Shown here piece by piece: positions 9,754 through 18,218 of a DNA stretch of 64,000 nucleotides. The DNA lies in contig NZ_JAMLFW010000001.1 of NCBI RefSeq assembly GCF_024256385.1, positions 4,464,001 to 4,528,000 of the forward strand, written 5' to 3'. This stretch comes from Anatilimnocola floriformis (lineage in GTDB: Bacteria; Planctomycetota; Planctomycetia; Pirellulales; Pirellulaceae). Every line of letters begins with the position of its first letter. The first letter of the stretch is position 1. The translations under genes and the position numbers were made by a program. The notes beneath the pieces were generated by a model, which was given only the letters and a program-made list of their open reading frames with translations, searched no databases and was not told the origin of the DNA.

Positions 9754-10101
9754 CTAATGAAGCTGGCTAAGGAATACCAATCCACCCACGACGACGATTG
9801 CGAAGACCACCAAGAACAGTATTAAGCAACCGCGTTGTGAATCTTGATGCGACTTCAAACAATCAGCGCAATAATGCTCGATATGAGTCGAGTGGGCGCC
9901 GCTGAACTGGACGTTCCAGACGTGCGCGATGCAACTTAATTGGTTGCACCTATGGCAACGAGTCGTAGCCGGCTGAGCACAGGCATGGCATGTGGCAGCA
10001 GAGCCTTTCGAGGCAGGCCGCATTGGATAGCCGCAGTGCGGGCAGGCTTCGGCGGCTGTCGAGATTTTCTGCGCGCACTCAGGACAAATGATCAAAGGCA
10101 T
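9754..10101 (-). CDS. Zinc-ribbon membrane protein
   Basis: A 115-residue protein starting with a rubredoxin-like zinc ribbon (CPECAQKISTAAEACPHCG, residues 6-24). It continues into a second Cys/His-rich segment of B-box-like spacing (CHACAQPATTRCHRCNQLSC ... CADC), and ends in one hydrophobic helix (LILFLVVFAIVVVGGLVFL). The tail is therefore anchored in the membrane and the ribbons probably face the cytoplasm. It is divergent from the SHD1 protein gene, with about 150 bases between the two starts. Function unknown. Confidence 0.82.
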   Translation of the reverse strand: MPLIICPECAQKISTAAEACPHCGYPMRPASKGSAATCHACAQPATTRCHRCNQLSCIAHVWNVQFSGAHSTHIEHYCADCLKSHQDSQRGCLILFLVVFAIVVVGGLVFLSQLH

Positions 10102-10254
10102 GTGGATCCCTTTGAACGGTATTCGCTACTGGTAAGCGACTATTGTAAGGAGTCTTCGCGGCGAAATTGCAAAATTATTTTGATGGAATTATCCTTCACA
10201 TCTGCCAAGATGATTCTGCGACTTCATGATTCCTGCTGGGTCGGAGTTCTTGAG

Positions 10255-12522
10255 ATGAAACTTTGGTTGACGAGCCTGCTGTTCTCTTTCGTCCTCTGCT
10301 CGCTCCCCTTTGCCGCTACACCCGCGCAGGAAAAGCCCGCCGCTGAAAAAGGTGCGCTGCGAACTTGGAAGGCCAAGGAAGGAACCTTCTCGACCGAAGC
10401 GAAGCTCTTGGAAAAGAAGGGCGAGGAAGTTGTTCTGGAACGGCAGGACGGCAAAGTGATCACCGTACCGCTCGCCAAACTCAGCTTCGACGATCGGGTG
10501 TATGTCGCCGATTGGTTGAAGAACTCGGTGTTCGGCGGTCCTGCGACACCAGCGAAACCAGTAACGCCTCCGGCATCGGGCGACACTCCTGCACCGGCGA
10601 AGGAAGATGCCTTTGATGCCGCCGCGGTTCTGAAGTCTTGGGACGTTCCATACGAGCCCGTTCAATTGACACTGCTATCGCGCTGGAAGCTCGATCGCAA
10701 ACCAGACTATTTAGAGTTCACCGCCGATGGCGAGCTTGTTTACGCGGCGTTCTATCGCGAAGCGAAGCATCTGATCTATCAAGCCAAGGATGCGAAGCTG
10801 CTGCACACAATCGAGTATGGCACGGCGCCCCTCACGGCGGCGGCGATCAGTCCCGATGGCAAGCATCTGGTAACCACGCTCGGCGATAAAGGCTGCGGTG
10901 TGTATGACATCGCGGCCCAAAAGGAAGTCTTCGTGCACGAGCGGCCGAAGAACACGACGCGGTTGCTGATGATGGCCGGCAAGTCAACCTGGCTGGTGGC
11001 TTCGCAACCAAATGGCGTTTGGCATCGCTATCCATTGCTCGGTGGCCGCGGCTTGGAAGTGCCGTTGCCGAGACCCGCGGATGCGGCAGGCGAAGCCCCT
11101 GAGCCGGCGGCCGATACGCACACCGAACTGGCGAGCAGCGCCGATGGCACGCGGCTGCTCGTCAGTTATTCGTCGAAGCTGGGCGGCGTATTGATCGCGA
11201 CGTTCAACGAAGACGGCACGGCGAAAGATCCGTATGTCGTTCCCATCCGTGGCCCGCTCAACGGGCCAGTCGCCATGGGCAATCGCATCAGCTGTTTCCA
11301 GCTGGTGAACAATCAACTCTTTTGGATGCGGCAGTTCGATGAGCCCGGCAATTCGCCGCTGCTCCCTTTCCGGCTGCTTGCTCCGGCTCCGCCGCAGATT
11401 TTTGTTTCGCCCGACGATCAGTTTTCGATGATCTTTGAACCGACCCCGGGTGTACTCACTTTCAAACATCTGAACTCGATGTATTCGAAAGGCTTTCAGC
11501 TCTACGACCAATACAAACCGGAACTGGTACGCATGAATTGGGGTCAGGAGCGATTGGCCTTTTGCGATGCCGAAGGGGGACTCGAAATCTTGAAATTCAG
11601 CGGGCTGCAGTCGCCCGCCCAGAAGATCGATGCCGATCTTCAAGCCTGGCTCTTGAACAAGCAGGACGATCGCATCGAAAAAATGGCAGCGGTACTCGAG
11701 AAAGAAAAGGGCGAATTCGCTGGCACGATGGGGGGCGAATCGAAGCTGAAGTTCATGGTGAACTATCTCCTGACCGCCCAGCCGCTGCGTTACATCAAGG
11801 GACATCCGCCGCTGGTGGAATGGAACAAGCGGGCTGCCGAGACGCGCCTCGGCCGTTATCACCGCCTGGAACTCGCCATCGGCGCGGCGTGGCGATCACG
11901 CGGTGGTGGTTTCGCCAACACCGTGACTCCCGAAGGCTGGAAGGGCTTTCATGAGAAGCTCGCCGAAGCCGAGGAGATCGTCGAGTCGTTCGCCAAGGAA
12001 GCGACCATTCCGCCGATTGCCTATCCGCTGATCTTCGATGTTGCCAAGGGACAGCAGTGGGATGAAGACCGCGTCAAGAAAATCGTCGAGCGGATGCTGA
12101 AGGAATGCCCCGAGAATCACCCCGCGCATGCCTCGTATTCGGAAACGCTCATGCCACGCTGGGGTGGCGAAATCGATGATTGTAAGAAGTACGCCGAGCG
12201 TCTAGTCAAGGAATTTCCCGGCCCGGTGGGCGAAGGCGCCTACACAGCGATCGCCTTGCGACTGCACAACTATCACGCCGCGGGAATCTTCGACGAGCTC
12301 GGTCTCGACCGCGAGAAAGCGCAAGCCGGCGTGAAGCACCTCTTTCGCGATCAGCTCGATACACCCCGTTATCGGCAAACCGAGCTGCTGATGGCCATTC
12401 TCGCCCGCAACAGCGAGAAGGCCCGCGAATGGAAAGCGGAGATCGTTCGCAAGAACGACGCCTGGCTGCCGGGTGTGATGCAGGAGGCGTTCTTCACCAA
12501 AATCATGACACTGCTGAACTAG
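10255..12522 (+). CDS. Secreted SHD1-domain protein with beta-propeller-like region
   Basis: A signal peptide (residues 1-25) is followed by an SHD1 (Sla1 homology domain 1) module: RTWKAKEGTFSTEAKLLEKK ... VPLAKLSFDDRVYVADWL. The middle 400 residues have repeated strand patterns like a WD40/YVTN propeller (DGELVYAAFYREAKHLIYQA, SPDGKHLVTTLGDKG). The C-terminal 250 residues are helical with TPR-like spacing. SHD1 modules are common in planctomycete secreted proteins, but their ligand there is unknown. The ATG at 10255 is chosen because GGAG lies eight bases upstream and it starts the signal peptide directly; the frame is open upstream to 9940. The stop overlaps the convergent lipoprotein gene by four bases. 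Confidence 0.83.
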   Translation: MKLWLTSLLFSFVLCSLPFAATPAQEKPAAEKGALRTWKAKEGTFSTEAKLLEKKGEEVVLERQDGKVITVPLAKLSFDDRVYVADWLKNSVFGGPATPAKPVTPPASGDTPAPAKEDAFDAAAVLKSWDVPYEPVQLTLLSRWKLDRKPDYLEFTADGELVYAAFYREAKHLIYQAKDAKLLHTIEYGTAPLTAAAISPDGKHLVTTLGDKGCGVYDIAAQKEVFVHERPKNTTRLLMMAGKSTWLVASQPNGVWHRYPLLGGRGLEVPLPRPADAAGEAPEPAADTHTELASSADGTRLLVSYSSKLGGVLIATFNEDGTAKDPYVVPIRGPLNGPVAMGNRISCFQLVNNQLFWMRQFDEPGNSPLLPFRLLAPAPPQIFVSPDDQFSMIFEPTPGVLTFKHLNSMYSKGFQLYDQYKPELVRMNWGQERLAFCDAEGGLEILKFSGLQSPAQKIDADLQAWLLNKQDDRIEKMAAVLEKEKGEFAGTMGGESKLKFMVNYLLTAQPLRYIKGHPPLVEWNKRAAETRLGRYHRLELAIGAAWRSRGGGFANTVTPEGWKGFHEKLAEAEEIVESFAKEATIPPIAYPLIFDVAKGQQWDEDRVKKIVERMLKECPENHPAHASYSETLMPRWGGEIDDCKKYAERLVKEFPGPVGEGAYTAIALRLHNYHAAGIFDELGLDREKAQAGVKHLFRDQLDTPRYRQTELLMAILARNSEKAREWKAEIVRKNDAWLPGVMQEAFFTKIMTLLN

Positions 12523-13022
12523 TGATCGTGTCCGTGACCACCGAAGGCGATCTTTTGCGTGAAGGGCTTACCGGCGATGGTCACTTCGATCGTCGCAAGC
12601 TCGGTCTTGATCGGGCCGTGTAGTTCGCGCTTCACCAATTCAAACTGTTGGGCCGTCGGCATGTCGCCGGTCGTGCGATCGACGGCGGCTAGTTCGTGCG
12701 TGATGGTTTCGTCGCCTGACTTTTCCTTGATGACGATCACTTCTTGAGCACTGGCAGCGGCAGGGTTCTTTTTAATATCCTTGTCGAGCAAATAGACTGT
12801 CACCTTGCCGCTCTTATCGTCGAGCACAAACTCGGCGTGATATTCCTCATCGCCCAGCGCCATTACCTGGCCTCCGTGCGGGCCATGTTCGGCGTGCGAG
12901 TGAGAATGCTCGTGACCGCCGTCCCCTTTCTTTGGCGGAACGGGATTGCCGCCACCGCAACCCGTCAGAAAAAAGCTGCCACAGAAAAGAGCGGTCAAAA
13001 CAAACAGCGCGCGACGTTGCAT
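12519..13022 (-). CDS. His-rich lipoprotein, probable metal-binding
   Basis: A 167-residue protein with a lipoprotein signal (LFCGSFFLTGC, lipidated Cys within the first 25 residues). A histidine cluster follows at once (HEHSHSHAEHGPHGGQ), and the C-terminus is GGHGHDH. The middle is a beta-rich domain without recognised motifs. Such His-rich segments bind Zn, Ni or Cu in other families; here that is inference. The ATG at 13022 is chosen because it starts the lipoprotein signal; the frame is open to 13064. Confidence 0.83.
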   Translation of the reverse strand: MQRRALFVLTALFCGSFFLTGCGGGNPVPPKKGDGGHEHSHSHAEHGPHGGQVMALGDEEYHAEFVLDDKSGKVTVYLLDKDIKKNPAAASAQEVIVIKEKSGDETITHELAAVDRTTGDMPTAQQFELVKRELHGPIKTELATIEVTIAGKPFTQKIAFGGHGHDH

Positions 13023-13180
13023 CGGATAAACCTTGAATAAAGCTGCTGGAGAGCAAATGGACATGAAAACCTCAGCTGCCAGCCATCGTATCGCTGCCAG
13101 CGAACGATTCGCAAGGGAGCCTGTGGTAAGACCCGCGCAGAGCGAGTTTATTCCCCCGCTTTAACTCGATTGCCGAATAA

Positions 13181-15013
13181 TCAAGCTTCGGCAAATTGCG
13201 ATTCCGCGGCCAATCGATAGTGTCCCTGCTGTGCCAGCAGTTCGTCGTGCGTACCCAGTTGCACGATGCGTCCTTCCTCGAGCACCATCACCAGATCGCA
13301 GGCCCGCAGCGTGCTCAGGCGGTGCGCCACGATGAACGTCGTACGGCCACTCATGGCTTGTTCGATCGAACCGAGAATCTCGTGCTCAGTGTGGGGATCG
13401 ATGGCCGCCGCCGGATCGTCGAGCAGTAACAAGGCTGGATCTAGCAGCACCGCGCGAGCAATCGCGATCCGCTGGCGTTGCCCGCCCGATAGATCGAGCC
13501 CACTCTCGCCGAGCACCGTTTGATACCCATCGGGAAGATCGACGATAAACTCATGCGCCGCGGCGATCCTGGCCGCCTTCTCAACCTGCGCTTGCGTCGC
13601 CTCCGGATGACCAAAGGCGATGTTCGCGGCCACCGTGTTGCTGAAGAGAAATGTTTCCTGAAAGACCAAGCCGATGTTTTGTCGCAGCTCATCCAGATCA
13701 AGCGTCCGCAGATCATGACCATCGAGGGCGATCGATCCGCGGGTGGGATCATAGAAACGGCAGAGGAGGCTCAGCAGCGTGCTCTTTCCAGCGCCGGTCG
13801 CGCCGAGAATGCCGATCCGCGTGCCGGCGGGAATCGTCAAATTCACATCGCTAAGGACCGGCGAACCGGGCACGTACTCAAACCAGATGTCGTTCAGCGA
13901 TACATCGCCGCGAGCTCGACCGATGTGGGCTGGCGCGACGGGGTTCATCACATGAATGGGCGCGTCGAGAATCTCAAACACTCGCTGCGCACCACTTAAA
14001 CTTTGCTGCACGCTGTTGGCAATGTTCGTCAGATTCGCCACTTGGCTTGAGAACTGCTGTAGCAGCCCAGCAAACACAATGAGACCGGATCCCAATGGCA
14101 GTTCGCCGCGCGTCACGAGATACCCGCCATACGCGAGCAGAATCACCAGGTTGATCTGCGTCATGTAACCAATCAGCGGCCCAAAGAGCGACACTCGCCA
14201 GAAGATGCCCTGCTGCTGATCTTTCACCTCGCGGTTGTCGGCGGCAAAGCGGTTGATCTCTTCCTGCTCGCGGCCAAAACCCTTGATGACCTGGACCCCT
14301 TGAATGCTCTCGGCCAGCCGCAGAATTACGTTGTCCACCAGTTCGCGATTGCGGTCGTATAGCGGCCGCACCATCCGCGAGAAAATCGCCGTCACCAGCC
14401 ACATCAGCGGCGTGGTTGCCAGGCAAGCTAGCGTCAGCCAGACGTGAATGCTCAGCATGTAGCCCATGAAACCGATGAGCGACAGCGTGAGAATGACCAG
14501 CTGAATCAGCACGCCGTCGACAAAGGCCCGCACCGACTGCACGTCGCTCGTCACGCGGTTGATGATCGAACCCGTCGCGTTGGCATCGAAGAAATTGAAC
14601 GACAAGCGCTGCAACTTGTCGTAAACCTGCGCCCGCAGATCGACCACAATGCGAGTGTGAATGAGATAGCCGGCCGATAGTGCGTAGGTGTAGTTCAATA
14701 CGCCGCGGGTTAGCTCAAGCGCGAGAATGAAACCTGCGATCGCAGCTACTTGCCAAATCGGTTCCCAATAACCGGGCGGAAAGCCAAACGCGAGTCGGTC
14801 GGGCACGCCGGCCTTGGGATCGATGAAATGCCGGATCAAATCGATGCCAAAACCGGTAAGGCCCAAGCAGGAGAGCGAGGTGCACAGAAGCAGCGCCTGC
14901 AGCACTAACAGGCGAATACAGCCCCAGCGATATTTCCAGCCGAGCCCGAGCATGCGGCGCATGAGCGCCCAATTGGAGGTACCAGGCTCGGCGGTGGGAG
15001 AGTCAGCAGACAA
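13181..15013 (-). CDS. ABC exporter half-transporter (fused membrane and ATPase domains)
   Basis: About 610 residues: six transmembrane helices (first at YRWGCIRLLVLQALLL) followed by an ABC ATPase with Walker A GATGAGKST, signature LSGGQRQRIAIARA and H-loop VAHRLS. Architecture matches MsbA/BmrA-type exporters of lipids or drugs. At the catalytic position after Walker B the sequence is LLLLDDPAAAID: Asp replaces the usual Glu, as in the degenerate half of heterodimeric exporters. No partner half-transporter is adjacent. Start is uncertain: the frame is open to a TTG at 15058, a TTG at 15013 gives an N-terminus with a complete elbow helix, and the first ATG is at 14962. Confidence 0.92.
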   Translation of the reverse strand: MSADSPTAEPGTSNWALMRRMLGLGWKYRWGCIRLLVLQALLLCTSLSCLGLTGFGIDLIRHFIDPKAGVPDRLAFGFPPGYWEPIWQVAAIAGFILALELTRGVLNYTYALSAGYLIHTRIVVDLRAQVYDKLQRLSFNFFDANATGSIINRVTSDVQSVRAFVDGVLIQLVILTLSLIGFMGYMLSIHVWLTLACLATTPLMWLVTAIFSRMVRPLYDRNRELVDNVILRLAESIQGVQVIKGFGREQEEINRFAADNREVKDQQQGIFWRVSLFGPLIGYMTQINLVILLAYGGYLVTRGELPLGSGLIVFAGLLQQFSSQVANLTNIANSVQQSLSGAQRVFEILDAPIHVMNPVAPAHIGRARGDVSLNDIWFEYVPGSPVLSDVNLTIPAGTRIGILGATGAGKSTLLSLLCRFYDPTRGSIALDGHDLRTLDLDELRQNIGLVFQETFLFSNTVAANIAFGHPEATQAQVEKAARIAAAHEFIVDLPDGYQTVLGESGLDLSGGQRQRIAIARAVLLDPALLLLDDPAAAIDPHTEHEILGSIEQAMSGRTTFIVAHRLSTLRACDLVMVLEEGRIVQLGTHDELLAQQGHYRLAAESQFAEA

Positions 15014-15090
15014 GGTTGCAGAGAATAGAGGCGGAAAGTGAAACCGCCATTCTAGCAAATAATGCCCCCGGGCCGGCTTGGGAGGTTAAT

Positions 15091-15123
15091 GGCTTTTGCC
15101 TTCCTCGAAGTAGCGCAAAAGCC
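15091..15123 (-). terminator. Hairpin after the CotH-like gene, possible terminator
   Basis: A perfect nine-base stem (15091-15099 with 15115-15123) around a 15-base loop lies between the CotH-like stop at 15161 and the start of the ABC exporter. There is no T-run after it on the minus strand, so termination is only a possibility. Confidence 0.35.
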
Positions 15124-15160
15124 AGTGACCCTTGCCACAGGGGCAGGGGCGATCGATGAA

Positions 15161-16804
15161 CTACTTCTTAACCTTCACAATCTGCATCGAATTCACATCG
15201 AACCAAACCTTCCCCTTCGTCGCGCGCATTTCGGCGACAAGGGCGACTTCCTGTGTCGGCTGGGTGACCACGAACTCATGTTCCAGATCGGTCCAGCCGG
15301 TAGTTCCTTCCAGTTTGTTGGTTCGCTGACCGCCGGAGAGACGCAGGCCAGCGCCCGTGCCGGAGGATTCGGTAACGGCAGCCACTTCGGTGACGCGAGC
15401 CTTGCCTTGCAGCTTGTACGTGCCGGCCTGGAGCAACACTTTCGTGCGGAAGGAATCGGCGCAACGGCCACTGGCGCCAACGCCGATTACCATGCACTTC
15501 ACGCCCGTGGGAGTATCTTCCGTCAGCATTGCATCGGTGGCCGGTTGCGGCGCCCAAATCGCGACCTTGCCCACGCCATTCGAGTCGAACTTCAGCGGCC
15601 GCGGTTCGATGGTCGCGTTTTGCGTTACCAGGCTTTTCGCGCGGTTGGTGAGGCGTTCTTTCAACCCCTTCATTTGATTGTCGTGATCGTTCCCGGCGTT
15701 CGCATTGATTGCGGCGAGCACGGGGCGGGTGCGAGCGTGAATCTGGTCGAGCCGCTGATGTAACTTATCCGGCGGGTTAAAAATCGGCAGCAGTTCGTTT
15801 AGGCGATCGCGATAACGGCCTCGCCACTCAGGATTCGACATCACCGCATTGGCCACCATCGCGCCCGGCACGTTGAGCACGCTGGTATTCGTATCTCCGA
15901 ACATCTGATCCATGCCGTGCGGAAAGAAATACGCCTTTTTATTCGTCGGATCGAAGTAGAACTTGTAGTTGTTGCGGTTGTTGCAATAGCCGTCCCAGTG
16001 GCAACACATCAGCTCGAGCGCCATGAAACTGAGGAAGTTGTCGACGTCGAGCAGGGCATCCACCCGTTCCCAACGCTTCGCGGCATCTCCCTCTCGGCAG
16101 GCGGCGACCAGCGCTTTCACATCGGCTTTGTCGTCAGCGCCTTTACCCTCGTCGCGCTCCATGTTGCCGTCGATATCCTGGCAAAATCCGCCGTCGTAAA
16201 GATTGCCGTCGTTGTCGGCAAAGTGGCGTTTGAGGAAGTTCTTATCGAAGCCCTCTTTCAGTCCGTAAAAACCCAGATCGCGATTGTTAATCCAGACGCG
16301 GGCATGCGTCGCGCGAGCCGCCGCCACGCCGCCGGCCAGGTTGATATCGCTGCAGATAATTTCGTGCAGATACGACGGATCCTGTACGCTGTTGTTGAGA
16401 TGAAACTTGATCATCGCATGGAAGTTTTGCTTCTTCACATACTTGCCCATGTTCAGCGTGACGGCCGGCCGGTCGTCGATGCTGCGAAAGCTCCCCGCCG
16501 CTCCTTTGCACTTGATGCCGACATCTTTGTATTCGGTCTTGTCGTTCTCAACGACGCGGCACTTCACATAAGCCCGCAGGTTGCCGCGGAGCTTGTTCAG
16601 TTCGCCATCCTCGATGAAGATTTTCATCGTGGGGATTTCGCCGTTGATGAAGAACGCATCGCTGGCGTCGGGCGATTTGCTCTTTTTGCGCGGTAGCGGG
16701 CTGTTCTGCTGAGCCAGGGCGGTCTGTGGCAGATTGGCCCAATCGATGGCGGCAGCCGTGGCCGCGATACCCAGAAATGTCCGCCGCTGAATCGAGTCGC
16801 GCAT
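15161..16804 (-). CDS. CotH-like protein kinase family protein, secreted
   Basis: 547 residues. The N-terminus (MRDSIQRRTFLGIAATAAA) looks like a Tat signal with an RR-T-F-L motif. The body has the CotH-kinase pattern: GLKEGFDKNFLKRHFADNDG, the segment HWDGYCNNRNNYKFYFD and, in place of the catalytic PWD-x-D motif, FFPHGMDQMFGD. CotH from Bacillus phosphorylates spore-coat proteins; planctomycete relatives are secreted and their substrates are unknown. A C-terminal beta domain of about 130 residues follows. The ATG at 16804 is chosen over an upstream TTG at 16834 because it starts the signal directly. Confidence 0.8.
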   Translation of the reverse strand: MRDSIQRRTFLGIAATAAAIDWANLPQTALAQQNSPLPRKKSKSPDASDAFFINGEIPTMKIFIEDGELNKLRGNLRAYVKCRVVENDKTEYKDVGIKCKGAAGSFRSIDDRPAVTLNMGKYVKKQNFHAMIKFHLNNSVQDPSYLHEIICSDINLAGGVAAARATHARVWINNRDLGFYGLKEGFDKNFLKRHFADNDGNLYDGGFCQDIDGNMERDEGKGADDKADVKALVAACREGDAAKRWERVDALLDVDNFLSFMALELMCCHWDGYCNNRNNYKFYFDPTNKKAYFFPHGMDQMFGDTNTSVLNVPGAMVANAVMSNPEWRGRYRDRLNELLPIFNPPDKLHQRLDQIHARTRPVLAAINANAGNDHDNQMKGLKERLTNRAKSLVTQNATIEPRPLKFDSNGVGKVAIWAPQPATDAMLTEDTPTGVKCMVIGVGASGRCADSFRTKVLLQAGTYKLQGKARVTEVAAVTESSGTGAGLRLSGGQRTNKLEGTTGWTDLEHEFVVTQPTQEVALVAEMRATKGKVWFDVNSMQIVKVKK

Positions 16805-16957
16805 GAGCGTGGCCTTCGCTGCCTGGTTATCCAACGATCAGAAAAGTCCCGGGCTTGATAAGCAGGAGCAGGCCCGGTCACCAACAAGTGGCTCCATCCT
16901 GCGAGTCTGTTACACCCCGCACGCAAAAGCAAGCCGGGAAAGCGGTTCGAGCCAAAA

Positions 16958-17695
16958 TCAATGCTCGTCAACCAGCGCTTCGGCCAACGGCAACGTCACC
17001 TGCACGCGCGTTCCTCGCCCCGGCTGGCTGTCGATTTGAGTCACGCCCCCGATCAGGCGAGCTCGCTCTTTCATCCCCGTCAGGCCATAACGGGTCGACT
17101 TCACCTGGGTCGGATCAAACCCACTTCCGTCATCCGCAATGGTGAGCAGCAATTGCTGACCACTCTGCTCGACGCAAACCTTCGCTGCCGAAGCACCGCT
17201 GTGGCGGCTGACATTGTTGAGCGCCTCCTGCACGATGCGAAGGATGATCATTTCGAAGGCCGGCGCCAGATGTCGCAGCTGCACGTTTGTTGTGAGCGAA
17301 ACCTGCAAGCCGTGATCCTCTTCAAAACGCCGCACCAGCTTCTGCAGCGAAGCGATAAAGCCGGCCTGATCGAGCACCACAGGAATCAGGCCGCGAATCA
17401 GCCGGCGCGCTTCGGCGACACTATCCCTTAAGGTGCGAATCCCTTTTTCCAGGTTCGCCGCTGCTGCAGGATTTTCAAAAGTTGCCTGCCGGGCCGCTGA
17501 TTCCAGCAGCATCGCCGCGCCGGCCATGTCCTGCACCACGCCGTCGTGAATTTCAAAGGCCAGCAGTTGCCGGTCGCGCTCGTGCAATTCCAGCGAGCGA
17601 TGGAGCAGAGCCCGTTCGCGCAACAGCAATTCGTGCTCCGCCCGCAAGGCGGCGCACTCGGCGCGCAGCGACTCAAGCGATTCTTCGGCAGACAC
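16958..17695 (-). CDS. NarL-type sensor histidine kinase (HisKA_3)
   Basis: A 245-residue cytoplasmic kinase: N-terminal coiled coil (about residues 1-45), HisKA_3 dimerisation/phospho-acceptor segment EIHDGVVQDMAGAAMLLE, and a HATPase_c domain with NNVSRHSGA, DDGSGFD and GLTGMKERARLIGG. This family normally pairs with LuxR/NarL-type response regulators, but none is adjacent, so it is an orphan. There is no membrane segment or recognised sensor domain. The GTG start at 17695 is supported by AAGGA seven bases upstream. Confidence 0.9.
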   Translation of the reverse strand: MSAEESLESLRAECAALRAEHELLLRERALLHRSLELHERDRQLLAFEIHDGVVQDMAGAAMLLESAARQATFENPAAAANLEKGIRTLRDSVAEARRLIRGLIPVVLDQAGFIASLQKLVRRFEEDHGLQVSLTTNVQLRHLAPAFEMIILRIVQEALNNVSRHSGASAAKVCVEQSGQQLLLTIADDGSGFDPTQVKSTRYGLTGMKERARLIGGVTQIDSQPGRGTRVQVTLPLAEALVDEH

Positions 17696-17881
17696 GATTC
17701 ATCCTTCGTGAGGTCGTTGCTTCGATGCACGACTTAGCTGGGGCCCAGTGCAAACATACGTCACAAACCGGGCAGGATCTGGCTCTCACTCAACTTATCC
17801 GCGAATTACAAACTCCGCCTTTGCTGATGCGCGAAATGAATGGATTATTCACTTTCGGAGTTGGCCCTGCTCGGCTATCGC

Positions 17882-18121
17882 TTAAACGAAACCGAACATC
17901 GATAAGTACCAAACAATCACCTGATTTGCCGTCTCAGAATGTTCGGCCAGGTTAATCAGGGGGAGATAAAGCCACCGAACGGAATCCGAATCGAGGTATT
18001 CGTTGCTGACCAGCCAATTGGCGGGGCCGATCGATAGAACATAGGCGACCGGCAGCAACAACAGCACAACCAGCGTAGCGACGGCGGCGGCAGAACGGCG
18101 ATTGTCGGTACGCTCGGTCAT
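17882..18121 (-). CDS. Small membrane protein
   Basis: 79 residues with one strong hydrophobic helix (AAAVATLVVLLLLPVAYVLSIG) followed by a polar segment ending in a hydrophobic tail. The layout (YVLSIGPA-x-WL, then a YLPL segment) resembles short membrane proteins I recall from many planctomycetes, of unknown function. The ATG at 18121 is preceded by GGGAGGG at eight bases, which decides the start over upstream codons. Confidence 0.7.
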   Translation of the reverse strand: MTERTDNRRSAAAVATLVVLLLLPVAYVLSIGPANWLVSNEYLDSDSVRWLYLPLINLAEHSETANQVIVWYLSMFGFV

Positions 18122-18173
18122 GGCAGAATCCCTCCCGTAGGCCTGAACGACCAGGCACCTTCCATCGCCCATC

Positions 18174-18203
18174 GGCCGGAACAGCGCGGAGCTTGTTCCG
18201 GCC
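18174..18203 (-). terminator. Hairpin between xylA and the small membrane gene
   Basis: A perfect ten-base inverted repeat (18174-18183 with 18194-18203) around a ten-base loop sits 15 bases after the xylA stop on the minus strand. It could end or attenuate the transcript, but no T-run follows. Confidence 0.35.
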
Positions 18204-18218
18204 TGCTGCGACTACTAC

